A stretch of 11,746 nucleotides of DNA from Acidimicrobiales bacterium (GTDB taxonomy: Bacteria; Actinomycetota; Acidimicrobiia; Acidimicrobiales; Poriferisodalaceae). Below are positions 1-6,456 of the stretch, piece after piece. Made by a program: the position numbers and the translations under genes. The stretch covers positions 1 through 11,746 of the forward strand of contig JAGQSP010000026.1 in assembly GCA_020439485.1 (NCBI GenBank), given 5' to 3'. Below the pieces are notes generated by a model. That model was not told the DNA's origin. It ran no database searches and saw only the letters and a program-made list of their open reading frames with translations. The stretch's first letter is position 1; each line of letters begins with the position of its first letter.

Positions 1-149
1 TGGAGGTGGGCGGCGTCGCGGATCACGCCGACCAGTCGGGTGTCGCCACCAGCGATGGTCTCGATCGAGAAGTCGTCGCAAAGCCGCGCGAGGATGCGCT
101 CGCTGGCTCGACCGCGGATGACGATCTCGTAGGTGGTCGGCTCGTTCAT
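1..149 (-). CDS. N-terminal part of a small conserved protein of unknown function (cut by window edge)
   Basis: An open frame starts at ATG 149-147 on the minus strand and runs off the left edge, giving 49 complete codons. It begins MNEPTTYEIVIRGRASERIL and continues with an acidic stretch, an Ile-Glu-Thr segment and a Gly-Gly-Asp turn, then VGVIRDAAHL. The alternating hydrophobic pattern suggests a small alpha/beta fold. From memory, similar short proteins starting MNEPTTYEI occur beside MalT-like LuxR regulators in actinobacteria, which matches the divergent neighbour here; I could not check this. A purine-rich GAGG lies only two bases before the ATG, so the ribosome binding site is not clear. 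No function is known to me. The divergent arrangement suggests shared control with the LuxR gene from the 117-base gap. Confidence 0.65.
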   Translation of the reverse strand, partial: MNEPTTYEIVIRGRASERILARLCDDFSIETIAGGDTRLVGVIRDAAHL

Positions 150-200
150 GACCTCACAATCGGGTACGACCGTGTGGTTCGTCTTCGCCTCCCAGGCCAC

Positions 201-214
201 CTCACCCGGGTGAG
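201..214. promoter_or_regulatory. Perfect 14-bp palindrome in the divergent spacer, candidate operator
   Basis: CTCACCCGGGTGAG reads the same on both strands. It overlaps a second, looser dyad at 209-220 (GGTGA, two bases, TCACC). It lies midway between the small minus-strand gene and the LuxR gene, about 17 bases upstream of the latter's -35 box. This position suits an activator or repressor site. The LuxR protein encoded here may bind it, but that is inference. Confidence 0.4.
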
Positions 215-230
215 ATCACCGACGCCGGGG

Positions 231-260
231 CTGACCTCCCCTGTTCGTCGGGCCTAGAGT
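231..260 (+). promoter_or_regulatory. Sigma70-like promoter of the LuxR gene, probably leaderless
   Basis: A CTGACC -35 box (231-236) and a TAGAGT -10 box (255-260) are 18 bp apart. The predicted transcription start falls at about 266-267, on the A of the ATG at 267. No Shine-Dalgarno sequence lies before this ATG. Together these suggest a leaderless transcript, which is common in actinobacteria. Confidence 0.5.
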
Positions 261-266
261 CCGGGT

Positions 267-2438
267 ATGGGAAGCGGCGGGAAGACGAGCTTGGTGGCGA
301 CGAAGCTGACGCCGCCGACACCCCCCGGCCGTCTTGTCGACCGCACCCGTCTCAGCGACATGCTCGACGCGGCGGCAGCTGACCCCGCCGTTCGCGTGGT
401 CCTCGTGAGCGCTCCGGCGGGATCGGGGAAGTCGACGATGGTCGCCTCGTGGCAACGTCGTCGATCCGGCGGTGCCTGGGTTCAGGCAGACGCATCGGAC
501 CATGATCCTGCGCGCTTCTGGGGCTATGTCGTCGGTGCACTGGCCGACGTCGTTCCGGGACTCGAAGCAGCGGCACGTCCGGCCGTCTCGGCGGCGGGCA
601 CTGATGCTGGCCCGCTCGTGGAACGCATCGCCAACGAGCTCGCCGCCTCGGCGCCCGTTACGCTCGTCATCGACGACTATCACCTGATCGGCAACCCGAA
701 GATCGACGAGGCTCTGGAGCGGCTGATCGAGCTGGCGCCGGAGGGCTTCCTTCTCATTCTCGGCACCCGAGTCGATCCGGGCCTACGCCTCTCGCGACTG
801 CGGGTGCGGTCACAACTGGCCGAGATTCGGGCCGACAGGTTGCGATTCGACGTCAGCGAAACCCACCTGCTACTCGACGGCCGTCACCTCACCGAGCAGC
901 AAACTGCGTCACTCTGCGCCCGGACGGAAGGCTGGGCGGCAGGGTTGGTGCTGGCCGGCCTCTCGCTCGACCGCAGCGACGACCACAACGGTTTCGTCGA
1001 GGCCTTCCAGGGTGACGACCGCCTCGTGGTCGACTACCTCACCGAGGAGTACCTCGCCGGCGTCGGCGAAACCGATCGCCGGCGCATGCTCGAGAGCGCC
1101 GTTCTCGACCAGATGACCGGCCCGTTGATCGACGCCGTCTGCGGCACGGACGACGGGGCCCGTTGGCTTCCCGCGTTGGCTGCCACCAACCAACTCCTGA
1201 TTGGCCTCGACAACACCGATACTGCCTTCCGGTATCACCATCTCCTTCGAGACCTGCTGCTGATCGAAGCCGAACGCGAGATTCCCCATCGCCTCGCCGA
1301 TCTCCACCTCGCCGCCGCCCACTGGCATCAAGAGCACGGCGACACCTACCAGGCCATCCACCACTTCATCTCCGCCGACGACCTGGTCACCGCCGGGAAC
1401 CTGATCGCCGTCCACGCCACGAAGCTTCTCAACGACGGCCAATTCTCCACGGTGATGGCCTTGCTGGCACGGCTCGGCGACCTCCCCGAACACCACTCGA
1501 GAAGCGCCGGCACCAAGGGCTGGATGGACTTCAGCACCGGCCGGTTCACCTCGGCACGTCGCTACTACGACATTGCCGCCGCCCACGACGACGGAACCGA
1601 CGCGAACCTGATCGCCGCCCTCGGCATCATGGTCAACCTCGCCGAGGGAGACCTCAACACTGCGTTGTCGATTGCCGCCACCATGAGTGAACCGGTCGAG
1701 TCGACCCAGGCGATCGGCCTCGCAGCCGTGCACACGTGGGCAGGGCAGTTCGAGCAGGCCCGACGCTATATCGCCATTGCACGGGAACTGGGAGCCAGCG
1801 AACCCTCCGACTACGCCATCGCCGTCGCACCCGGCTTCGCCGCCGTGCTCGGCATCGAATCCGCCGACCCGCACCAGGCAGCCGTCGACGCCCAGGCCGG
1901 CCTGAGTCACGCAGCGGACCGCGGTATCGCGGACGCCCCACAGCTGTCGATCTCCCACGCCGTCATCGCGCGAACCACGCCAGAACCCGACAGCCGACAG
2001 AAGGCGTCGGCTCGGGCCCTCGACCTCATCCGCCGCGCCCCCGAACCCTTCACCAACGCGTACGTGCACGCTCTCGTCGCAGACACAGCACTCGAGCACG
2101 GCGACCCCGACGGGGTCACGTGGTTGGCCGAAGCCCAGCGCGCAGTCGACAGCTGCTCGGACCCCGGCATCGCCGGCCGCTTCGTCGCCAGAGTCGCGTC
2201 TCGGCACGGACAGACCACTCGCCCCTCGAGCCAGGCCGGGCTTGTCGAAGAACTGACCGACCGAGAGATCGCAGTTCTGCGCTATCTCCCGTCACCCTTG
2301 TCACAACGCGACATCGCAGGCGAACTGTTCGTCTCGCTCAACACGGTCAAGACGCACTGTCGGGCGATCTACCGCAAACTCGCAGTGACCGACCGCAAAG
2401 CGGCGATCCAGGCCGCCCGAGACGCTGGCCTTCTCTGA
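267..2438 (+). CDS. MalT/LAL-like LuxR-family transcriptional regulator with NTPase domain
   Basis: This 723-residue protein has the layout of a large ATP-binding LuxR (LAL/MalT-type, STAND) regulator. A short N-terminal segment of the LVATKLTPP type, typical of this family, precedes a Walker A motif, PAGSGKST at residues 50-57. Walker B is VTLVIDDYH at 131-139. A long Ala-rich helical middle part (about 340-640) looks like TPR-type repeats of a sensor domain. The C-terminal 62 residues (662-723) form a LuxR HTH: LTDREIAVLRYL, then SQRDIAGELFVSLNTVKTH and YRKL. Length is slightly below the usual 800-900 residues. In this family ATP and an inducer allow oligomerisation and activation of target promoters. 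The ligand is unknown; the small divergent gene is the most likely local target. The start is supported by the promoter placed 6 bases before it. Confidence 0.9.
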   Translation: MGSGGKTSLVATKLTPPTPPGRLVDRTRLSDMLDAAAADPAVRVVLVSAPAGSGKSTMVASWQRRRSGGAWVQADASDHDPARFWGYVVGALADVVPGLEAAARPAVSAAGTDAGPLVERIANELAASAPVTLVIDDYHLIGNPKIDEALERLIELAPEGFLLILGTRVDPGLRLSRLRVRSQLAEIRADRLRFDVSETHLLLDGRHLTEQQTASLCARTEGWAAGLVLAGLSLDRSDDHNGFVEAFQGDDRLVVDYLTEEYLAGVGETDRRRMLESAVLDQMTGPLIDAVCGTDDGARWLPALAATNQLLIGLDNTDTAFRYHHLLRDLLLIEAEREIPHRLADLHLAAAHWHQEHGDTYQAIHHFISADDLVTAGNLIAVHATKLLNDGQFSTVMALLARLGDLPEHHSRSAGTKGWMDFSTGRFTSARRYYDIAAAHDDGTDANLIAALGIMVNLAEGDLNTALSIAATMSEPVESTQAIGLAAVHTWAGQFEQARRYIAIARELGASEPSDYAIAVAPGFAAVLGIESADPHQAAVDAQAGLSHAADRGIADAPQLSISHAVIARTTPEPDSRQKASARALDLIRRAPEPFTNAYVHALVADTALEHGDPDGVTWLAEAQRAVDSCSDPGIAGRFVARVASRHGQTTRPSSQAGLVEELTDREIAVLRYLPSPLSQRDIAGELFVSLNTVKTHCRAIYRKLAVTDRKAAIQAARDAGLL

Positions 2439-2439
2439 G

Positions 2440-2562
2440 CACCAGCGCAAGTACGGCTCGCTCGGACGGACCCTCAACACTGTCGTCGTCCGCCGCAACT
2501 ACCGAGCCGGAATGCGCGAACTCCTCGAGGGACTCAAACGCCATGTCAAGCAACACCGTTGA
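2440..2562 (+). pseudogene. C-terminal relic, probably of an SRPBCC (polyketide cyclase/START-like) protein
   Basis: Directly after the LuxR stop codon, in another frame, an uninterrupted stretch ends in TGA at 2560-2562. It reads HQRKYGSLGRTLNTVVVRRN, followed by YRAGMRELLEGLKRHVKQHR. This pattern (a G-x-LGR turn, then a basic amphipathic helix ending LLEGLKRHV) resembles the last helix of SRPBCC proteins. There is no plausible start: the only ATG in frame would give 16 residues, and the frame upstream runs into the LuxR coding region. I read it as the end of a gene whose beginning was lost when the present LuxR gene came to abut it. The family assignment is by pattern recognition only. Confidence 0.45.
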
Positions 2563-2650
2563 GCCGTCGAGCCGTCCTCTCCTGCCGTCGGTCCGCGCCT
2601 CGTGGGTGACAGACACTCAGGTTCAGGACCACATTGGGAATCGGAATCGA

Positions 2651-2863
2651 ATGATCAACCGAGAACGGCAGGAGAGGACAACCTTCAATGGCCGAACGCT
2701 CTGCTGGGCAGAATTCGGCATCGAAGTAGGACGGCCCATCATGTCCTTCCACGGCGGCAACGACTCCCGACTCGCAGACGGGCTTCCGGAGCCGGCGATG
2801 GGGTTGCTCTCGCAGTGCGCGAGCGGCGGGTGTCAGTCAGCGGTGTGCGGTCGACGGCCGTGA
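2651..2863 (+). pseudogene. N-terminal relic of an alpha/beta hydrolase
   Basis: From ATG 2651 the frame gives MINRERQERTTFNGRTLCW, then AEFG and GRPIMSFHGGNDSRL. This is the usual start of an alpha/beta hydrolase: a beta-hairpin with an NGRTL turn, then a strand ending in the oxyanion motif HGG followed by SRL. After about residue 37 the match fades. The frame closes at 2861-2863, inside the 3' end of the convergent methyltransferase gene. Shortly after the break another frame reads RERRVSVSG, reminiscent of the next hydrolase strand, so a frameshift may have come before the truncation. The nucleophile Ser, acid and His of the triad are all missing, so no activity is expected. Confidence 0.55.
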
Positions 2864-3966
2864 CCCATCAGGGGTGCCATGCGGTGGCCGTCGCTTTCGA
2901 TGTCGAAGCCGATGACGACCTCGATGTCGGTGAGCCCGGCACCGTGTAGTGCGCCGACGATCTGGTCTTGGGTGAAGCCGTGTTCGTCACCGGGCGCTCG
3001 TTCCCAGTCCCATTGGACCAACAGGCCGCCGGGTTCGAGCCGGGCTGCCAGGTCGGCGACCGTGGCGGGATAGTCGTCGAGGAAAGCGCACACCGATGAG
3101 CAGACCACGATGTGAAACTTCTTCGCTGAGGCGGGGAGCTGAACGTCGGTGATGACACGCCCTGACGCGACGAGGTCGTGTTTGGAGCGAAGGACGTCGA
3201 GCATCGCGGTCGAGGTGTCCACGGCGTGGACGGTTGCTCCAGCGTCGGTGAGGTGTTCGGTCAGCAACCCGGTGCCGCATCCAAAGTCGAGCACTGCGGC
3301 ACCATCGAGGGTGCGGGCCTCACGTTGCAGAAGCTGCTCGAGCGACGCGAACGCTGCGGTTGCGTAGGCCTGCGCTGCAGGGTCGTTGTCCCAACCTGAG
3401 GCGTGAGTGTCCCATTCGGTGCCGACATCGACCCGGTAGGTCGACGACTCGTCGTCGTGGTCGACGAGGCGGAAGCCGGACCGTTCAAGCACCCGGATCG
3501 ACGCCTCGTGTTTCTGATCGACTCCGCCGGTTACGGAGACGACGTCCGGGATGGTTCGGGCTAGGTCGACCAGCCCCTCAACCAATTCGGTGGCGATGCC
3601 GCGACCCCACCAGGCCTCGTCGATCACGTACCCGATCCGGAGATCGAAGGGACCCGTGTCGCCGGCGGGAACCGTGTCGCCGGCGGGAAGGGCAGCGAGG
3701 ATGGCCAGCCCGATCGGTGAGCGGTTCGCTCTGTCGGTCACGAGCAGCGCCGTCGAGTCCGCCTCTCGGTCTTCGATCCACGCCCGAGCGCGTTCGATGG
3801 TGAACACGCCGTGCCAGGCTGGTGGAAGGGCCACCGTGGTGGCCGGTGTCAGCATGCCGGCGACGACCGACGCCAGGTCGACCCCGGAGTGGCGGGCCTC
3901 TTCGATCCAGGGGCCGCATCGCAGCCGCTCGGTCTCGAAGGAAAACATGTCGGGGTCGAATTCCAC
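2833..3966 (-). CDS. Fusion protein: GNAT N-acetyltransferase plus class I SAM-dependent methyltransferase
   Basis: The 377-residue product has two enzyme modules. Residues 7-180 are a RimJ/RimL-like GNAT: FETERLRCGPW at the start, strand beta4 DLRIGYVIDEAWW, acetyl-CoA loop GRGIAT at 121-126, and SIRVLERSGF at 156-165. Residues about 185-377 are a class I methyltransferase: motif I VLDFGCGTG at 225-233, the acidic SAM-ribose residue Asp250 in HAVDTS, and LEPGGLLVQWD late in the fold. GNATs of this group acetylate amino groups of proteins or small molecules; the methyltransferase resembles the UbiE/type 11 group. The pairing suggests two modifications of one substrate, which is unknown. The start used is GTG 3966, with GGAGG crowded against it; ATG 3948 is an alternative that begins MFSFETERL as many GNATs do. 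Both neighbouring intergenic regions hold gene relics. Confidence 0.85.
   Translation of the reverse strand: MEFDPDMFSFETERLRCGPWIEEARHSGVDLASVVAGMLTPATTVALPPAWHGVFTIERARAWIEDREADSTALLVTDRANRSPIGLAILAALPAGDTVPAGDTGPFDLRIGYVIDEAWWGRGIATELVEGLVDLARTIPDVVSVTGGVDQKHEASIRVLERSGFRLVDHDDESSTYRVDVGTEWDTHASGWDNDPAAQAYATAAFASLEQLLQREARTLDGAAVLDFGCGTGLLTEHLTDAGATVHAVDTSTAMLDVLRSKHDLVASGRVITDVQLPASAKKFHIVVCSSVCAFLDDYPATVADLAARLEPGGLLVQWDWERAPGDEHGFTQDQIVGALHGAGLTDIEVVIGFDIESDGHRMAPLMGHGRRPHTAD
3654..3689. repeat. 18-bp direct tandem duplication inside the GNAT domain
   Basis: Two identical, adjacent 18-base copies (3654-3671 and 3672-3689) encode a doubled PAGDTV/PAGDTG at residues 94-105 of the fusion protein. 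The repeat lies in the loop before the GNAT beta4 strand, so it lengthens a surface loop without breaking the frame. It looks like a recent slippage duplication. Confidence 0.85.
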
Positions 3967-3977
3967 CCCTCCATCCT

Positions 3978-4008
3978 CGCACCGAGTCGTCTCGGCGACC
4001 TCGGTGCG
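3978..4008. repeat. 9-bp inverted repeat upstream of the GNAT-methyltransferase gene
   Basis: CGCACCGAG (3978-3986) and CTCGGTGCG (4000-4008) are perfectly complementary with a 13-base loop. The repeat begins 12 bases before the GTG start at 3966. It could be an operator, or a 5'-UTR hairpin limiting translation. I see no convincing promoter boxes around it. Confidence 0.4.
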
Positions 4009-4143
4009 GCTCCAGGGTGATCAAGAGATGCTGCGCTCCATTCACCGGAGGGGCATTGAGTCGCCCTCGTCCACCCACAAGCGACCTTGCAATCGGCGTG
4101 CTTGCCCCACCCCCACTCGTAGGGCGATTGGATGTCGCTGGGG

Positions 4144-4317
4144 TCAGGCTGGTGTGGTGGTGAGTTTGTCCTTCGATGGTGGGTGGCCGAAGGCTCGGCG
4201 GTACTCGCGGCTGAACTGGGTTGGGCTCGTGTACCCGACGCGGTAGGCGGCGTCGGTGACCGACTGGCTGTTGGACTGGATGAGTCGGCGCGCCTCGAGG
4301 GCCACCGATATCGAGCC
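4144..4317 (-). pseudogene. C-terminal relic of an AraC-family transcriptional regulator
   Basis: On the minus strand a 57-residue stretch ends in TGA at 4146-4144. It reads [15 protein letters not shown], then [20 protein letters not shown] and [11 protein letters not shown]. This is the second helix-turn-helix and signature of an AraC/XylS protein: the A-Y-x-V-GY-x-S-x-x-QFSREY-x-R-x-FG pattern is complete. A TAG stop (4320-4318) immediately precedes it in frame and there is no plausible start, so the sensing domain and the first HTH are gone. The rest of the 442-base gap holds little: 3967-4143 shows only the inverted repeat upstream of the fusion gene, and 4318-4408 shows no gene. Confidence 0.75.
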
Positions 4318-4408
4318 CTACGACGAGATCGAAGCACTGTTGACGAACTGACGACCCGGCCGCAGGTCCCTACGTCACGGTGCACGGCGAACTGCTGCCG
4401 GCGACTGG

Positions 4409-5101
4409 TCAGCCCGAACCCCAGCCCGCTGCGGTGAGTTCCGGGCCGAGCTCGTCTAGATGTGCCGTGAAACGGCGGCGATGTCGGTCGCTCGCGAATG
4501 CGGCGAGCGCGGTCCACAATCCGTGGAGCGCCGCGCGACGGAACCCGTCGTCGGACAACAGGTGCGCCGCCCAAGCGAACATCGCTCCGTTGTACGAGAC
4601 GAAGATCTGCCGGCCAACGGCCGCCGGGTCGACGTCAGGGCGCAGGAGCCCCCGATCCTGTGCGGCGCGCATGGCCGCGATCTGCAGTTGTGCCGGATCG
4701 ATGGCGAGCACGGTTCCCGCGGCTGCTGCCTCTCGGGTCCCGGCGATGATCTGCCGAAAAGCCCGCCCATCGGCGATGAAGGCGTCGGCCGACTGCAAAA
4801 CGATCGCCGTCGCCGCACCGATGGGGTCCTCGGTCGGGTCGATGGTGACCAACGCGTCAATGAGTCGGTCGAGCACGCGGCTGACGCAGGCAAGCAAGAG
4901 CTGGTCACGCGTCCCCATCAGGTTGTAGATGGTGGCGGGCGCCAGCTCGGCGCGTGCGGCGATGCGTTCCATCGACACCTCGGCTAGCGACGACTCGCGC
5001 AGCAGATCGAGTGTGCTGTCGAGAATGAGGTCGCGGCGCTTGGCCTTGTTCCGCTCGCGAAGGCCTGCGGCGGGGGTAGAGGTGCGCTCTTGACTGGTCA
5101 C
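4409..5101 (-). CDS. TetR/AcrR-family transcriptional repressor, probable regulator of the divergent Rieske oxygenase
   Basis: The frame is open from GTG 5119 (236 residues), but I prefer GTG 5101 (230 residues). A promoter with -35 TTGACC and -10 TACTCT predicts a leaderless start at about 5101, and the longer version would place the operator inside the coding region. After a basic tail (LRERNKAKRR), the N-terminal TetR domain reads LILDSTLDLLRESSLAEVS, then MERIAARAELAPATIYNLMG, which includes the HTH. The rest, about 150 residues, is an all-helical ligand-binding and dimerisation domain with LIDALVTIDP and IFVSYNGAMFAWA segments. TetR proteins repress until a small ligand binds. Divergence from the Rieske gene, with a dyad between them, suggests control of that gene and of itself. 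The ligand may be the oxygenase substrate. Confidence 0.88.
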   Translation of the reverse strand: MTSQERTSTPAAGLRERNKAKRRDLILDSTLDLLRESSLAEVSMERIAARAELAPATIYNLMGTRDQLLLACVSRVLDRLIDALVTIDPTEDPIGAATAIVLQSADAFIADGRAFRQIIAGTREAAAAGTVLAIDPAQLQIAAMRAAQDRGLLRPDVDPAAVGRQIFVSYNGAMFAWAAHLLSDDGFRRAALHGLWTALAAFASDRHRRRFTAHLDELGPELTAAGWGSG

Positions 5102-5103
5102 TG

Positions 5104-5125
5104 AACTTAGAGTAATCACTAAGTT
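5104..5125. promoter_or_regulatory. Dyad operator, probable TetR binding site
   Basis: Perfect 7-bp arms AACTTAG (5104-5110) and CTAAGTT (5119-5125) flank an 8-base centre; over the full 22 bp, 8 of 11 positions are symmetric. It is AT-rich in a GC-rich setting. It covers the -10 box and part of the spacer of the tetR promoter and ends 40 bases before the oxygenase ATG. Binding by the adjacent TetR protein would block its own promoter and probably the divergent one. Confidence 0.6.
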
Positions 5126-5138
5126 TCCAAGGGGTCAA
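5109..5138 (-). promoter_or_regulatory. Promoter of the tetR gene, leaderless
   Basis: On the minus strand a TTGACC -35 box (5138-5133) and a TACTCT -10 box (5114-5109) are 18 bp apart. The predicted transcription start coincides with GTG 5101. For the oxygenase on the plus strand the best candidate is weaker: TTGACT (5090-5095), 17 bp, TAATCA (5113-5118). Confidence 0.5.
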
Positions 5139-5165
5139 CGTCGCCGAGATGTGATCGGAGCAGTC

Positions 5166-6356
5166 ATGCGCCAGGACGAACAAGTACGCCTGATCGACGA
5201 GATGCTCGGTCGACTCGACGCTGGAACGAACGTCGACGCTGGAGGGCTGCGTCGTAACCCAACGTCGGTGTACGTGGATCCCGAGATCGCCGCCCGCGAG
5301 CGCGAGCTGTTCTTCGCCCAGCACCCGCAGATAGTCGGACTGTCCGGTGACCTTCCCGAGCCCGGCTCGTTCATGACCGTCGACGAGCTCGGCGTGCCGA
5401 TCATCGCTGCCCGGGCTGCCGACGGTTCGTTTGTGGCCATGGTCAACGCCTGCCGACACCGTGGCGCCCGAGTGGTCGACGACGAGCGCGGTGCTGCCCG
5501 CCGGTTCACGTGCGCGTTCCACAACTGGACCTATGACACCGACGGCCAGCTGGTCGGGATCCCCAAGCGCGACCACTTCGGCCACATCGATGAGGCGTGC
5601 CATGGGCTGATTCGCCTGCCGGCGGTCGAGCGCTACGGGCTGCTGTGGGTGCATCCCGATCCGAACGGCACCATCGACGTCGACGCGCTGCTGACGCCAG
5701 CGCTGGCCGACGAGTTCGCCCACTGGAAGCTCGATGAACTGAGCTACTCGGGTCGCGATCGTTACGACATCGCCTGCAACTGGAAGCTCGCGATAGACAC
5801 TTTCGGCGAGACCTATCACTTCCCTGCTCTGCACCAGAACACGATCAACCTCGGCTTCCACGGGAACGTGCAGTGCTATGACACGTTCGGCCGCAACCAT
5901 CGGATGCTTCTGTGTCGGCGGGCGATCGACGAGATGCGCCACCAACCCCGCGACCAGTGGAACATCGTCGTGGCGACCCTGCCTGCCTACTGGCTGTTCC
6001 CCAATGTGCAGCTGCTGCCCACTACAGGCGGGTGCATCGTCGTGCGTGTCTACCCGCATCCCACCGACCCGGGCCGCCACATCAGCCACATCACCTTCTA
6101 CCTCCGTCGCGGGATCACCGAACCCTCACAGGTGCAGCGGGCGAACGAGGCGCGCAACATGGCCGAGGTCTTCGCGTCGATCATTCGCGACGAGGATTAC
6201 GTGATGAGCGCCAGTCAGCAGTCCACCGCCAACAGCGGCGCTTTGAAGGAAGTGGTCTTCGGGCGCAACGAACCGGCCCTGCACCACTACCACAACACAT
6301 ACCGCGAAGCTCTCGGCATGGAGTTGCTGCCACTGCTGGCCGACGTCGACGCCTGA
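5166..6356 (+). CDS. Rieske non-heme iron ring-hydroxylating oxygenase, alpha subunit
   Basis: I prefer ATG 5166 because GGAG (5157-5160) sits five bases upstream; the frame opens at GTG 5151. The 396-residue product has an N-terminal Rieske [2Fe-2S] domain with CRHRGA (Cys96, His98) and CAFHNWTYDTDG (Cys116, His119). It is followed by a catalytic domain with NWKLAIDTFGETYHFPALH, giving iron ligands His218 and His223 and an acidic third ligand probably in RDEDY (about 342-344). The residue that bridges the two centres is Glu215 rather than the usual Asp. Such enzymes hydroxylate or demethylate aromatic, alicyclic or N-methyl substrates using O2 and NAD(P)H electrons passed on by a reductase. 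None is encoded nearby, so electrons must come from elsewhere. The substrate is unknown. The divergent TetR gene is its likely repressor. Confidence 0.9.
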   Translation: MRQDEQVRLIDEMLGRLDAGTNVDAGGLRRNPTSVYVDPEIAARERELFFAQHPQIVGLSGDLPEPGSFMTVDELGVPIIAARAADGSFVAMVNACRHRGARVVDDERGAARRFTCAFHNWTYDTDGQLVGIPKRDHFGHIDEACHGLIRLPAVERYGLLWVHPDPNGTIDVDALLTPALADEFAHWKLDELSYSGRDRYDIACNWKLAIDTFGETYHFPALHQNTINLGFHGNVQCYDTFGRNHRMLLCRRAIDEMRHQPRDQWNIVVATLPAYWLFPNVQLLPTTGGCIVVRVYPHPTDPGRHISHITFYLRRGITEPSQVQRANEARNMAEVFASIIRDEDYVMSASQQSTANSGALKEVVFGRNEPALHHYHNTYREALGMELLPLLADVDA

Positions 6357-6456
6357 CGCCAGCGCCGCTCGACCTGAACTGGCGGTTCCCGGACCGCAGC
6401 CTGAGGTGACGGGCGCAATCGGGACGATGCCGGGTGTGCGGTGCTGCTTCGTGGGG

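Noticed and set aside
909..2207. Long minus-strand open frame (432 codons) opposite the LuxR gene
   Set aside because: It is antisense to a well-supported regulator with all family motifs. Its translation is low-complexity Gly/Val/Asp-rich, as expected from the complement of a high-GC gene.
4905..6089. Minus-strand open frame of 394 codons across the Rieske gene and the tetR start
   Set aside because: It overlaps two genes with clear motifs and crosses the operator/promoter region; the composition is that of an antisense frame.
6357..6456. Inverted repeats (for example CGCCAG/CTGGCG) between the convergent Rieske and Erm-like genes as a terminator
   Set aside because: The arms are 6 bp with a 16-base loop and no T-run; this is common by chance at this GC content.
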